Source: DSVZ01 sp964568145 | GTDB lineage: Bacteria > Verrucomicrobiota > Verrucomicrobiia > Limisphaerales > J093 | Length of the DNA: 64,000 nt | Direction of reading: 5' to 3' | Assembly: GCA_964568145.1 (NCBI GenBank) | Contig: CAZMOZ010000001.1 | Location: forward strand, 124,001-188,000 | Shown: positions 18,563-27,470 of the stretch, piece after piece | Position numbering within the stretch: the stretch's first letter is position 1 | Layout of the letters: each line of letters begins with the position of its first letter | Made by a program: the position numbers and the translations under genes | Notes under the pieces: model-generated | The model's database searches: none | Told to the model about the DNA's origin: nothing | Seen by the model: only the letters and a program-made list of their open reading frames with translations

Positions 18563-19303
18563 ATGAACAACCGCCGGAGAACGGCTTTTACCTTGATCGA
18601 GCTGCTGGTGGTGATCGCGATCATTGCCATCCTCGCGGCCTTGCTGCTGCCGGCGCTGGCCTCGGCCAAGGAACGCGCGCGGCGGACGACCTGCAAGAAC
18701 AACATCCGCCAGTTCATCCTCGCCGCCCACGTCTATGCCGGCGATTTCGGCGACCGCCTGCCCAGCGGGTTGACGGACGCGCTGGACCCGGATGACACCC
18801 ACACGCCAATCCTGTCCACGAACAGCCGGAGCCTGCTGCTCCAATACAGCGGGGGACTGGACGTGCTTGATTGCCCGAACCTGGCGCCGTCGTTCAAGAC
18901 CAAGAAGGACTGGCGCGTGCATGAAGGCTTCGGCTTTGCCATCGGTTACCATTACCTGGGCGGCCATTCGAACACCCCCTGGCAGGTCACCGCGCCGGCC
19001 AACGCGGCGTGGGTTTCGCCGCAGCGCACGGCGGAAGACCCCCTGCTGGTGCTCGTGGCGGACCTGAACGTGTTCTGCCATCCGTACCTGCGCCTGGTCG
19101 CGCCGCACGCCAGTTCCGGTCCAGTGGCCAAGGACGAGGTCTATTACGAAAGCAACGACAACGCGCCGAACGAAACCTGCTTGGACATCGGCGCCCGCGG
19201 CGGGAACGTGGGCCGCGTGGACGGCAGCGTGGTCTGGAAAGGCATCCGTGAGATGAGAATCTACCGCGCCTCTCAGAAGTACGACACTTACGGCCTGTGG
19301 TGA
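18563..19303 (+). CDS. Type II secretion-like pseudopilin (prepilin with N-terminal methylation motif)
   Basis: ATG at 18563 starts MNNRRRTAFTLIELLVVIAI, a class III prepilin leader with short basic leader, the conserved Glu, and a continuous hydrophobic helix to LLLPALASAKE. The remaining roughly 210 residues form the soluble head, containing the 'GHSNTPWQV...', 'FCHPYLRL' and 'GGNVGRVDGSV' blocks of the large verrucomicrobial pseudopilin family. A prepilin peptidase would process it. These proteins occur in many solitary copies per genome; no secretion machinery lies beside it, so its exact role is open. ATG at 18509 is in frame but would bury the leader. Confidence 0.88.
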   Translation: MNNRRRTAFTLIELLVVIAIIAILAALLLPALASAKERARRTTCKNNIRQFILAAHVYAGDFGDRLPSGLTDALDPDDTHTPILSTNSRSLLLQYSGGLDVLDCPNLAPSFKTKKDWRVHEGFGFAIGYHYLGGHSNTPWQVTAPANAAWVSPQRTAEDPLLVLVADLNVFCHPYLRLVAPHASSGPVAKDEVYYESNDNAPNETCLDIGARGGNVGRVDGSVVWKGIREMRIYRASQKYDTYGLW

Positions 19304-19337
19304 GGCCAGCCCGGGGCCTGTCGGTTTCTTGCCGGGC

Positions 19338-19495
19338 CGTGCTTGACGCGGTGGGGTGAGACCCGGTCAGGCGCTGTGATTGCTTGTTCCTGGTTACTGG
19401 TTCTTGGTCAGTGGTTCGTGTCCCGGCCTTCGATTTGAAACTTGGGACTTTGAACTTGGGACTTCCCCTTGATGGGGCGAGCCTCGGTCGAGCCC
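19338..19495. repeat. Intergenic word-like repeats between convergent genes
   Basis: 19341-19373 (GCTTGACGCGGTGGGGTGAG...) resembles 54480-54512, and the GGGGCGAGCCTCGGTCGAG block at 19474-19495 is a third relative. 19384-19470 holds CTGGTTACTGGTTCTTGG and CTTGGGACTTTGAACTTGGG words that recur in altered form at 26060-26110 and 27250-27283. No gene is seen here. Confidence 0.5.
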
Positions 19496-19526
19496 GGCAA
19501 GCCGCCGGGACAGCCGTCGCCTCCGT

Positions 19527-20744
19527 TCAGCGGTTCAGTACGTCCACCACGGTTTGCTGGAAGACTCGGCGCACTTCCGAGCCGTCGGCGTTGGGCAGCT
19601 TGGCCCGCTGAATCATCAGCACGAAGATCAAATCCCGCGCGGGATCGGCCCAGCTTTGCGTGCCGTAAGCGCCGCCGTGGCCAAACGTGCCCGGCGATAA
19701 CATGCCGGTCACACCTTGCGGCGCTTTGACCACCGCAAAGCCGAAGCCAAAGCTCATGCCGTCCACGAAGCCGGTCTGGATTTCGCCCGTTTGGGTGCGG
19801 GTCAATTGCGCCACAGCCGCCGGCGACAGCAGGCGTCGCCCACGCCAGACGCCGTCGTTGAGCATCATCTGGTAAAATCGCGCCATGTCCGACGCGGTTG
19901 AGAACAAGCCGCCGGACGGGCGCGGGGCGCGGCGGCGGTCGCTCAGTCCGCCTTGCAGAAAGAAAATGCCCGTTTCCTCGAGCCCGGCGCCGTCGGCTTT
20001 CGGCTGATACGATTTTGCCAGCCGTTTCGCCTGCGCGGGAGTGGGCCAGAAAGTGGTGTGCTTCATGCCCAACGGATTCAGCAACCGCCGCTGCAAAAAG
20101 TCCGCGAATGGCTCGCCCGAGACGACTTCGACGATCCGACCCAGGGTGTTGATCCCCGGATTGCAGTACTCCCAGCGTGAGCCGGGCGGGAAGCGCAACG
20201 GCTCGCGTGCGTACGCCGCCACCTGCTCGGCCAGCGTCGCGTCCCAGCGCGCCGCCGGCACGTCGCCCAGCCCGGAGGTATGGTTGAGCAGGTCGCGAAC
20301 CGTGACGGGACGCGGCGGGCGCACCAATACACGGCGGTCGGCCGTGGATTCGGCCAGCAGCCATTGGCCCTTGAACTCCAGCAGGTGCTTCTCGACCGGG
20401 TCCTCCACGGACAGGCGGCCTTCGTCCTGGAGCATCAAGACGGTGACTGCGGTCATGGGTTTGGTCATGGACGCGATCCAGAAAAGCGAATCGGCTTTCA
20501 TCGGCTGACTTTGCGCGAGATCCGCCTGGCCGATGGCGTCCACCCGCAAGATGCGGTCGTGCCGCGCCACCAGCGTCACCGCGCCGGCGATGGTCTGGTC
20601 GTCCACGAAACGCTGCATGGCCTGCGGCACGGCGGCCAGCCGGTCGGCTTCCGAAGCGGGCGCAGGCGAGGTGGCGCCAGAATGGGCCGTGGTTAGCCAG
20701 CAAACACTGGCCAGCAGCCAAAAAGAGATGTTTGAGGAACGCAT
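19527..20744 (-). CDS. Secreted serine hydrolase of the class C beta-lactamase/esterase family (S12)
   Basis: The 405-residue protein has a signal peptide (MRSSNISFWLLASVCWLTTA). WIASMTKPMTAV holds the SxxK motif (catalytic Ser and Lys), WEYCNPGINTLG the YxN motif, and FGHGGAYGTQ the HGG box. This is the penicillin-binding fold shared by class C beta-lactamases, DD-peptidases and esterases such as EstB. The many environmental paralogues are usually esterases or peptidases acting in the periplasm; the substrate cannot be predicted, and resistance should not be inferred. It is a single gene, convergent with the pseudopilin. Confidence 0.86.
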   Translation of the reverse strand: MRSSNISFWLLASVCWLTTAHSGATSPAPASEADRLAAVPQAMQRFVDDQTIAGAVTLVARHDRILRVDAIGQADLAQSQPMKADSLFWIASMTKPMTAVTVLMLQDEGRLSVEDPVEKHLLEFKGQWLLAESTADRRVLVRPPRPVTVRDLLNHTSGLGDVPAARWDATLAEQVAAYAREPLRFPPGSRWEYCNPGINTLGRIVEVVSGEPFADFLQRRLLNPLGMKHTTFWPTPAQAKRLAKSYQPKADGAGLEETGIFFLQGGLSDRRRAPRPSGGLFSTASDMARFYQMMLNDGVWRGRRLLSPAAVAQLTRTQTGEIQTGFVDGMSFGFGFAVVKAPQGVTGMLSPGTFGHGGAYGTQSWADPARDLIFVLMIQRAKLPNADGSEVRRVFQQTVVDVLNR

Positions 20745-21051
20745 GGCCGCAGGCTAGCGGGTGGCTCAGACGGCGGGCAACGCTGTTCTGGAATTCGGAC
20801 AGGAAATCCCGGCGATGCGGGTCTTGGCGAACTATCTCCTTGCCGAGAACCTCTGATCTCGCCCCCAACTGAAGCAAAATCGCACGGAGCCGTGGCGAAA
20901 CGCCATGCTTTAAGCGGCTTTATGTCTAGGAATTGAACGTCAATAGACGCGCAGATTTTTGACGAAATTTCTTGCTGGCGAGAGTGGCTGAGGCAACTAT
21001 TTAGCGCGGGAAGTGGAAGGGGGCAAAAGACAGCTTGCGCGTTGTCGAATC
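20745..21051. other. Intergenic region, no gene seen
   Basis: This is the divergent promoter region between the serine hydrolase and the small ORF and CRTAC1 genes. 20880-21000 is relatively AT-rich for this window (TTTTTGACGAAATTTCTTGC near 20955), compatible with promoters, but I could not assign -10/-35 boxes. Confidence 0.4.
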
Positions 21052-21141
21052 ATGAAAAGGCCGAAGACTTTTTTCTGGTATGCCGGGGTGATGACGCTGG
21101 CGGGCCTGCCGTTGATGGTCCTCTTCATCATCTTTAGCTGA
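21052..21141 (+). CDS. Possible 29-residue single-span membrane peptide
   Basis: The frame reads MKRPKTFFWYAGVMTLAGLP and ends LMVLFIIFS-stop. It is a basic N-terminus followed by one hydrophobic helix. GGAAGGGGG lies about 30 bases upstream, too far for a typical ribosome-binding site, which weakens the call. It sits 99 bp before the CRTAC1 gene on the same strand. It could be a small membrane protein or a chance frame. Confidence 0.4.
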   Translation: MKRPKTFFWYAGVMTLAGLPLMVLFIIFS

Positions 21142-21240
21142 CGCGCGCACTTCACGTCTGCGGACCTCCGGCTCCAGCTACTTCCAAGGTGGGCTTGACG
21201 CGCTCGCCGCAACGCACGAGTTGATTCCCGCACTCGTGCC

Positions 21241-23613
21241 GTGAGATCACCACCGCATCCACCCCGCCGCCGGTTGCTCCTGCTCGTTGGCCTCCTGCTG
21301 GCGGTGGCCGCGACGACCTGGCTCGTCCGTTCGCGCGCGCCCGCACGCAAAGCCGCAGGCGCGACCGCCCAGACCAATCTGCTCGGCGCCTTGATGGCCC
21401 TGGAGGCGCGCGAGGCCGAGGCGGACCGGACGGTGTGGGCGACCGAGCGGCTGGCGCAACGCTGCGGCCGGGTCTTCGAGGACCTGTGGGACAACCTGAA
21501 TCAAGCGACCAACCGGCTTGCCGCGCTGGCAGCGTTTGATGCGGGGATGGTGGTGATGCCGGCGTTTGGCGCCCCGGCCGAACTCCCGCACGGCATCCGT
21601 CGTTTCGCACCGGGCGAAACTCCGCGCGGGCCAGAACTGGGCGGCAACGCGTGGAAGGCCTGGCTGGCGGCCCGCGCGGCCGAAGGCTGGGAGTTGAACC
21701 AGGTCGAGTTCCGGCACAACAGGTTCTCAGTGGACGATGCCGGCCGGCCAGCCGAAAGCCTGTTCGGCGTTCGCGCGCATCTCACCCGAGAGCGTGGGGC
21801 TGGTGCGGCTGGCGAAGAGCGGCGGGCTGCGCTGGAAGGCGATCTGCGCGTGGTCTGGTCACCCGCCCCGAACGATGAAGAGCCGCCGGCCATCCGTTTC
21901 ACCGACGCCAGCCGGCTCACGCTCAAGACCCGCGTCGGCGCGCTGGCGTTTGTCGAAACGCTGACCGCGGTGGTGCGCCCGCCGGAGCGTTCGCACTTTA
22001 TTGATCCGCTGGTCTTGCACGACCTCGAGGGTGACGGCCGACCGGAAATCCTTTTGCTTTCCGCCAATCGCGTCTGGCACTGGCAGCCGGAAGGCGGTTG
22101 GGAAACGCGCTCGCTGTGCCGGCAGCCCCCGGGGTTGATCTTCACCGGCACGCTGGCCGATTTTGATCAGGACGGCACGGCGGACCTGCTGGTCGCCAAG
22201 TTCGAGGGCCTGTACCTGACGCGCGGCCCGGCATCCGGCGCGTTCGACGAAACGGCGCGGCTGGTCTGGAAGGCGCCCGAGCGGGTGCGTTACGGCCAGG
22301 TGCTGACCGGCGGCGACGTGGATGGCGACGGCGACTTGGACGTGTGGTTCGGCCAGTACAAAAACCCGTACGACAACGGACAGATGCCGACGCCGTTTTA
22401 CGACGCGAACGACGGCAATCCGTCCTACCTGCTGCTGAACGACGGGCGGGGCAACTTCACGGACGCGACCGCCCCGGCCGGGCTCGCCGCCAAGCGCTGG
22501 CGGCGCACCTACTCGGCGTCGCTGGTGGACCTGGATACCGACGGCGATCTCGACCTGGCGGTGGTGAGCGATTTTGCCGGGGTGGATCTGTACGCGAACG
22601 ACGGGCGCGGCCGGTTCAAGGAAGTCACTTCCACCTGGTTGCAGAACCCCAAGGCCTTCGGCATGGCGCACACCTTCGCGGATTTCAACGTGGACGGCCG
22701 GCTCGATCTGTTTGTGACCGGCATGCACTGTCCGACGGCTTCGCGGCTCGTGGGCCTGGGATTGCAGCGGCCCGAGCGGCCGGACTACCTGGAGATGACG
22801 CCGCGTATGATCCAGGGCAACAAGCTGCTGCTGGGCCAGGCGAACGGCTCGCTCGAGGACGTCGCGGCGCAAGCCGGCGTGGCCCGCACCGGGTGGTCGT
22901 GGGGTTGCGCGGCGGTGGACTTCGACAACGACGGCTGGCCGGACCTGGCCATCGCCAACGGCCACGAAACGCGCCAGTCCGTGCGCGAGTACGAGCCGGA
23001 ATTCTGGCTGCACGATCTCTACGCGGCGGACTCGCGCGAGAGCCCGGTCACCGCGCAGCACTTCGCCGCCAAGATCAACCGCCTGCGTGGCGGCGGCATG
23101 TCATACGGCGGCTGGGAGCAAAACCGGCTCTTCCTGAACCGCGGCGCGGCTGGTTTCGTGGAGGTGGCGCATTTGCTGGGCGTGGCGCGGGCGGAAGACT
23201 CGCGCAACCTGGCCACTGCCGACTTGGACGGCGACGGCCGGCAGGACTTGGTCCTGACCACCTTCGAGGTCTGGCCGGTGGCGCGGCAGACGCTGCGGGT
23301 CTTTCGCAACGCGCTGCCGAAGGTTGGCAATTGGTTGGCGGTACGGTTTGAGGCAGGGCAGGGGACGACCCCGACCGGCGCCAAGGTGACGCTGCGCCTA
23401 GCCGACGGCAACACAACCGTCCGTCACGTGGTGACCGGCGATTCGCATCGCAGCCAGCACGCGCCGCAGGTTCACTTTGGTTTGGGCGCAGCGACGAACG
23501 TGGTCGCTGTGGAAGTGCAATGGCCGGGCGGTCAGACCAGTGTCTTGAACCAGCCGGCCATCAACCGTGCACACATCGTCGCGCCGGGAAACGCGAAGCC
23601 AGCGGCATACTGA
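21241..23613 (+). CDS. CRTAC1-type FG-GAP/VCBS repeat protein with ASPIC/UnbV C-terminal domain
   Basis: GTG start at 21241; 790 residues. The basic N-terminus with one hydrophobic helix (LLLLVGLLLAVAATTW) is a signal anchor. From about 265, FG-GAP/VCBS repeats carry Ca-binding Asp clusters: DLEGDGRPEILLL, DFDQDGTADLLV, DVDGDGDLDVWFG, DLDTDGDLDLAVV, DFDNDGWPDLAIA, DLDGDGRQDLVL. The last roughly 110 residues (NWLAVRFEAGQGTTPTGAKV ... HFGLGAATNVVAVEVQWPGG) form the ASPIC/UnbV domain. Such proteins are abundant, exported and of unknown biochemical role, possibly carbohydrate or surface binding. Confidence 0.85.
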   Translation: MRSPPHPPRRRLLLLVGLLLAVAATTWLVRSRAPARKAAGATAQTNLLGALMALEAREAEADRTVWATERLAQRCGRVFEDLWDNLNQATNRLAALAAFDAGMVVMPAFGAPAELPHGIRRFAPGETPRGPELGGNAWKAWLAARAAEGWELNQVEFRHNRFSVDDAGRPAESLFGVRAHLTRERGAGAAGEERRAALEGDLRVVWSPAPNDEEPPAIRFTDASRLTLKTRVGALAFVETLTAVVRPPERSHFIDPLVLHDLEGDGRPEILLLSANRVWHWQPEGGWETRSLCRQPPGLIFTGTLADFDQDGTADLLVAKFEGLYLTRGPASGAFDETARLVWKAPERVRYGQVLTGGDVDGDGDLDVWFGQYKNPYDNGQMPTPFYDANDGNPSYLLLNDGRGNFTDATAPAGLAAKRWRRTYSASLVDLDTDGDLDLAVVSDFAGVDLYANDGRGRFKEVTSTWLQNPKAFGMAHTFADFNVDGRLDLFVTGMHCPTASRLVGLGLQRPERPDYLEMTPRMIQGNKLLLGQANGSLEDVAAQAGVARTGWSWGCAAVDFDNDGWPDLAIANGHETRQSVREYEPEFWLHDLYAADSRESPVTAQHFAAKINRLRGGGMSYGGWEQNRLFLNRGAAGFVEVAHLLGVARAEDSRNLATADLDGDGRQDLVLTTFEVWPVARQTLRVFRNALPKVGNWLAVRFEAGQGTTPTGAKVTLRLADGNTTVRHVVTGDSHRSQHAPQVHFGLGAATNVVAVEVQWPGGQTSVLNQPAINRAHIVAPGNAKPAAY

Positions 23614-23626
23614 CGCCCGGCAGGTC

Positions 23627-23672
23627 GCCCCTCGGCGAAGGGCGACAAGGCCGGCCTCTGAGCCAGAGGCCG
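23627..23672 (+). terminator. Two adjacent hairpins downstream of the CRTAC1 gene
   Basis: GTCGCCC...GGGCGAC (about 23625-23647) and GCCGGCCTCTG...CAGAGGCCGG (about 23651-23673) are back-to-back perfect stems just after the stop codon. No U-tract follows, so they could be REP-like elements rather than intrinsic terminators. A related pair occurs at 43861-43914. Confidence 0.45.
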
Positions 23673-23762
23673 GTCACCACGGCCGGTTGGCAGAATTTCG
23701 CTTCCGTCGAGTTGAAGCTGGCTGCCGGCGGCGGCTCGTGCTACCCACGCCCCGCGCATCGT

Positions 23763-24896
23763 ATGACCAAGACCAAACTCCAAACCCTCGCCCGCCAGCA
23801 CGGCACGCCGCTGGTGGTGGTGGACCACGCCATCCTAAGGCGTAACTACGCCGAGTTCCGCCGGCACCTGCCCAAAGTCCAGTGCTACTACGCGGTGAAG
23901 GCGAACGCCGATCCCGCCATCATCCGCACGCTCTACCGGGCTGGGGCGAGTTTCGACGTGGCCAGCGTCGCCGAGTTCATGCTGGTTTATGAACTCATCA
24001 AGGACCGGCCCGCCCAGGAGCGGCAGGATTTCATCTGGGACAAGATCATCTACGCCAATCCCACCAAACCGAAGGAAACACTCCAGGCGCTGGACCAGTA
24101 CAAGCCACTGGTCACCTATGACAATCGGGACGAACTGGTGAAGATCAGCCGGTACGCGCCGCACGCCGGCGTGGTGCTGCGCCTACGCGTGGCCAACACG
24201 GGCTCGCAGTGCGAGTTGTCCTCGAAGTTCGGCTGCGACCCGGGCGAGGCGGTGGAGTTGATCCTGGCCGCGGGCAGGCTGGGACTGGTGGTTGAGGGCC
24301 TGAGCTTCCACGTCGGCAGCCAGTGCACCAACTTCGCCAACTACGTCCAGGCATTGAACGTCGCCGCCGCCGTGCTCCAGGAAGCCCGCGAACGCGGCCA
24401 CACGATCAAGATTCTCGACATCGGCGGCGGCTTCCCCGCGCCGTACAACAAGCATGTCCGCCCGTTTCGCGAACTGGCGGCGCTCATCAACGCCGAGATT
24501 GACCGGCTGTTCCCGGCGGACATCCAGATCCTGGCCGAGCCGGGCCGGTTCCTCGTGGCCACGGCGGCCGCCAGCGTGGCGCGGGTCATCGGCCGGGCGG
24601 TGCGGGACGGCCGGCGCTGCTATTACATTGACGACAGCGTCTACCACACGTTCAGCGGGATCATCTTCGACCACTGCCAGTACCCGCTGAAGGCGTTCAA
24701 GCGCGGGCCCAAGGAGTTGTGCGCCGTGTTCGGGCAGACCTGCGACGGCTTGGACACGATTTCGCAGAGCGAACTGCTGCCCGAGCTGGAGATCGAAGAC
24801 CTGGTGTACGCGGAAAACATCGGCGCCTACAGCAACGCCTCGGCGACGTGGTTCAACGGCTTCCCGCCGGCCCGGGTGGCGCACATCAACGAGTGA
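23763..24896 (+). CDS. Ornithine decarboxylase-like PLP enzyme (fold III)
   Basis: ATG at 23763; 377 residues. YYAVKANAD has the PLP Lys (YAVK), FHVGSQC the substrate/PLP His, DIGGGFP the phosphate loop, and AEPGRFLVA the Glu-Pro-Gly-Arg motif. FGQTCDGLDTI matches the Cys-Asp of ornithine decarboxylase, and IGAYSNASATWFNGF the C-terminal block. These agree with eukaryote-type ODC and related lysine or carboxynorspermidine decarboxylases, which make putrescine-type polyamines. Ornithine is the most likely substrate, but lysine cannot be excluded. ATG codons further upstream would add a low-complexity extension. It stands alone. Confidence 0.85.
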   Translation: MTKTKLQTLARQHGTPLVVVDHAILRRNYAEFRRHLPKVQCYYAVKANADPAIIRTLYRAGASFDVASVAEFMLVYELIKDRPAQERQDFIWDKIIYANPTKPKETLQALDQYKPLVTYDNRDELVKISRYAPHAGVVLRLRVANTGSQCELSSKFGCDPGEAVELILAAGRLGLVVEGLSFHVGSQCTNFANYVQALNVAAAVLQEARERGHTIKILDIGGGFPAPYNKHVRPFRELAALINAEIDRLFPADIQILAEPGRFLVATAAASVARVIGRAVRDGRRCYYIDDSVYHTFSGIIFDHCQYPLKAFKRGPKELCAVFGQTCDGLDTISQSELLPELEIEDLVYAENIGAYSNASATWFNGFPPARVAHINE

Positions 24897-25215
24897 AGCT
24901 GAAGCCGCGGGTGGATCTGGCCTGGGCTGTGGCCTCTGCCGTAAAGTGATTAAATGGGTGAACTGTTAAAGGAGTCGCATGGCTGGGAATTTGTCCGGCG
25001 GCAACGACTCAGCAAGATGGTGTGCGGGTAGAGGCAGGAAGGCCTTTGCTACGCAGCCGGCGTTTCATTGCCGGCTGAGCCCTCGCAACTTTCGTAGCGC
25101 CCGCCCATTCGTGTCCATTCGCCGTCCAAGCGCTCGTTCTTGAAGTGGCACTGTCCAGGGTAACTTTGGCTTTCGGGGCATTCGCTGCGCGGCGAATCGC
25201 AGGGTCGGAAACATT
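24897..25215. other. Intergenic region between convergent genes, no gene seen
   Basis: The stretch holds one stem CAGCCGGC...GCCGGCTG (about 25056-25078) but no coding frame with recognisable features. Confidence 0.5.
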
Positions 25216-25249
25216 AAAGGCCACGACCACGCGGGTGGTCATGGCCTTT
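25216..25249 (-). terminator. Intrinsic terminator-like hairpin after the superoxide dismutase gene
   Basis: AAAGGCCACGACCAC and GTGGTCATGGCCTTT form a 15-bp stem with one mismatch and a 4-base loop, 19 bp past the stop codon on the minus strand. The A/U-rich base of the stem gives a short T stretch on that strand. Confidence 0.75.
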
Positions 25250-25268
25250 GTGTGCGAAGTCTGGCGGC

Positions 25269-25895
25269 TTACCTGGCATCGGCGTAGAGCCGGGCCACTT
25301 CCGCCCAGTTCACGACGTTCCACCACGCCTTGAGATAATCGGCGCGGCGGTTCTGATACTTGAGATAGTACGCGTGCTCCCAGACGTCCACGCCCAGGAT
25401 GGGCTTGCCCTCGCAGCCGGCGACGGTCATGCCCATGAGGGGATTGTCCTGGTTCGCGGTGGAGGCGATTTCCAGCTTGCCGGCGTTGACCAGCAGCCAG
25501 GCCCAGCCGCTGCCGAACCGGCCGATGCCGGCAGCCTCGAATTTGGCTTTGAACTCGTCGAAGCTCCCGAACGCGGCTTTGACGGCGTCGGCCAGCGTGC
25601 CGGTGGGCGCGCCGCCGGCGTTCGGGGCCATGATCTTCCAGAAGAACGTGTGGTTCCAGTGGCCGCCGCCGTTGTTGCGCACCGCGGTGCGGATGGCGTC
25701 CGGCACGCTGGCGAGGTCCGCCAGGAGGGCTTCGAGTGACCTGGCCTCCAGCGTGGCGTTGCCGGCCAGCGCCTTGTTCAGGTTGTCCACGTAGGCCTTA
25801 TGGTGACGGCCGTGGTGGATTTCCATCGTCATCGCGTCAATCTGCGGTTCCAACGCTTCCTTGGCGTACGGCAAAGGAGGTAGTTCGTGTGCCAT
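25269..25895 (-). CDS. sodA: Superoxide dismutase, Mn/Fe family
   Basis: The protein has 208 residues, a normal length. Metal ligands are visible: EIHHGRHHKAYV (first His), GGHWNHTFFW (second His), and DVWEHAYYLKYQNRRADYL (Asp and third His). RFGSGWAWL is the conserved second-sphere block. The Gly-Gly-His-x-Asn-His form leans towards the Mn type, but metal choice is uncertain by sequence. It converts superoxide to peroxide and oxygen; no signal peptide, so cytoplasmic. Transcribed alone, with a strong hairpin downstream. Confidence 0.95.
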   Translation of the reverse strand: MAHELPPLPYAKEALEPQIDAMTMEIHHGRHHKAYVDNLNKALAGNATLEARSLEALLADLASVPDAIRTAVRNNGGGHWNHTFFWKIMAPNAGGAPTGTLADAVKAAFGSFDEFKAKFEAAGIGRFGSGWAWLLVNAGKLEIASTANQDNPLMGMTVAGCEGKPILGVDVWEHAYYLKYQNRRADYLKAWWNVVNWAEVARLYADAR

Positions 25896-26047
25896 GGTTC
25901 GATTGCTTCAGGTGTTGTTGTCGGTCCGAATCGGATTTCGTTACCTGCCCAAGGTAGCAGCGGAAACCGCCGGCACAAGCCGGAGGGGCGCGAACTGGGG
26001 CCACGCTTCTCAGAACGCGGCAGCGTAGGTGGGGGGGGATGCCAGTT

Positions 26048-26118
26048 ACCGGATGCCGGCTTCTGACAACTGACAACTGATTACTGGTTTCTGACCACCG
26101 GCTCCTGACTCCCCCTCA
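26048..26118. repeat. Degenerate word-like repeat upstream of nadA
   Basis: TTCTGACAACTGACAACTGATTACTGGTTTCTGACCACC: short related words (CTGACAACTGA, ACTGGTTTCTGACCAC) resembling the 19384-19415 stretch. The family is intergenic and non-coding. Confidence 0.5.
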
Positions 26119-26161
26119 ACCCCGGGTTGCGCTGAGGGCCGCCCGTGCCTAAATTTTTTCC

Positions 26162-27187
26162 GTGATTGATGCCGTGGACCAGTTTGTCGCCGAAACCGTC
26201 CAGCCGACGCCGAGGCCGCCTTTGCCGGCCGCCCGGCGCGAGGCGCTTACGCGGGAGGTTCTCGACCTGCGCCGGCGCTTGAACGCCGTGATCCTGGCCC
26301 ACAATTACCAGGTCCCGGAAATCCAGGACGTGGCGGACTTTGTCGGCGACTCGCTGGGCCTGGCCCAGCAGGCCGCCCGGACCACCGCCGACGTCATTGT
26401 CTTCTGCGGCGTCCATTTCATGGCCGAGACGGCGAAGATTCTGAACCCGGACAAGATCGTGGTGCTGCCGGACAAGGACGCCGGCTGCTCGCTCGAGGAG
26501 AGCTGCCCGGCCGACAAGCTGGCCGGACTCCAGGCGACCAACTCGAACTTCTGGACCATCGCCTACATCAACTGCTCCGCCGCCGTGAAGGCGCTCAGCG
26601 ACGTCATCTGCACCAGCGGCAACGCGGAAAAGATCGTCCACGCCGCGCCGGCGGACCGGGACCTGCTCTTCGTGCCGGATGAAAACCTCGGCCAGTGGGT
26701 GATGGAACGCACCGGCCGGCCCATGACGCTGTGGCGCGGCAACTGTTACACCCACGTCGAGTTCCGCCGCGACAACATCCTGCGGCTGCGCCAGCGCTTC
26801 CCGGACGCGAAGGTGGTCGTCCACCCCGAGAGCCTGCGCGAGGTGCGCGACCTCGCGGACGCGATCTGCTCGACGGAGAAGATGATCACGTACTGCAAGA
26901 CCAGCCCGGCGCGGCGGTTTGTGGTGGTCACCGAGTCCGGTATCATCCACCGCATGCAGAAGGAGTGCCCGGGCAAGGAGTTCATCTGCACGCCGGTTTA
27001 TGACGTGATGCGGATGCCCACGGACAACTGCCGGTGCAGCGAGTGCAAATACATGAAGATGAACACGCTGGAGAAAGTGCGCGACTGCATGGTGCGCCTG
27101 GTTCCACGCATCGAGCTGCCGCCGGACCTGCTCGTGCGCGCCCGCCTGCCCATCGAGCGCATGCTAGAAATCTCCGCCCGGCCGTAG
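26162..27187 (+). CDS. nadA: Quinolinate synthase
   Basis: GTG start at 26162; 341 residues. It makes quinolinate from iminoaspartate and dihydroxyacetone phosphate for NAD synthesis, using a [4Fe-4S] cluster. AVILAHNYQVPEIQDVADFVGDS is the N-terminal signature (HNYQ). Cys in VFCGVHFMAETAK, CSLEESCPADK and NCRCSECKYMKMNTLEKV include the cluster ligands. The last block is diagnostic of NadA. No nadB or nadC lies next to it; the gene stands alone between sodA and a repeat element. Confidence 0.95.
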   Translation: MIDAVDQFVAETVQPTPRPPLPAARREALTREVLDLRRRLNAVILAHNYQVPEIQDVADFVGDSLGLAQQAARTTADVIVFCGVHFMAETAKILNPDKIVVLPDKDAGCSLEESCPADKLAGLQATNSNFWTIAYINCSAAVKALSDVICTSGNAEKIVHAAPADRDLLFVPDENLGQWVMERTGRPMTLWRGNCYTHVEFRRDNILRLRQRFPDAKVVVHPESLREVRDLADAICSTEKMITYCKTSPARRFVVVTESGIIHRMQKECPGKEFICTPVYDVMRMPTDNCRCSECKYMKMNTLEKVRDCMVRLVPRIELPPDLLVRARLPIERMLEISARP

Positions 27188-27283
27188 TTGGGTCTGGGGT
27201 CTGGCGTCCGGGGTCTGGGGTTCAAGGAGCCGGGTCGCTGACCTCCGACTTTGGACTTGGGACTTTGTGCTTGGGAATTGGGA

Positions 27284-27435
27284 CTAGAGCGTTTCCAATC
27301 AAATTGTGGCCGCTTGCGCCAGCGCTTCCGGCGCGCGGCGTTCACGCCGCTTCTCCGCCCGTCTGCCCGCGCACGGTGCAGCGGGCTGAAGCCCGCGCTC
27401 CCCACGCGGCCACAGCTTTAATTAAACCGTTCTAG
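27284..27435. repeat. 152-bp element with about 30-bp terminal inverted repeats
   Basis: Left end CTAGAGCGTTTCCAATCAAA... and the reverse complement of the right end CTAGAACGGTTTAATTAAAG... agree at about 22 of 30 positions, ending in an identical TGTGGCCGC. The interior has two GC-rich hairpins (GCGGGCTGAAGCCCGC and a GGCG...CGCC stem). There is no coding capacity. It looks like a small non-autonomous palindromic element. Confidence 0.6.
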
Positions 27436-27470
27436 GGACTCAGCCTGCGGCTTTCGGATTTGCCCGTCGT

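Noticed and set aside
19527..20744. Antibiotic-resistance beta-lactamase
   Set aside because: The motifs fit the broad S12 serine-hydrolase family; nothing shows lactamase specificity.
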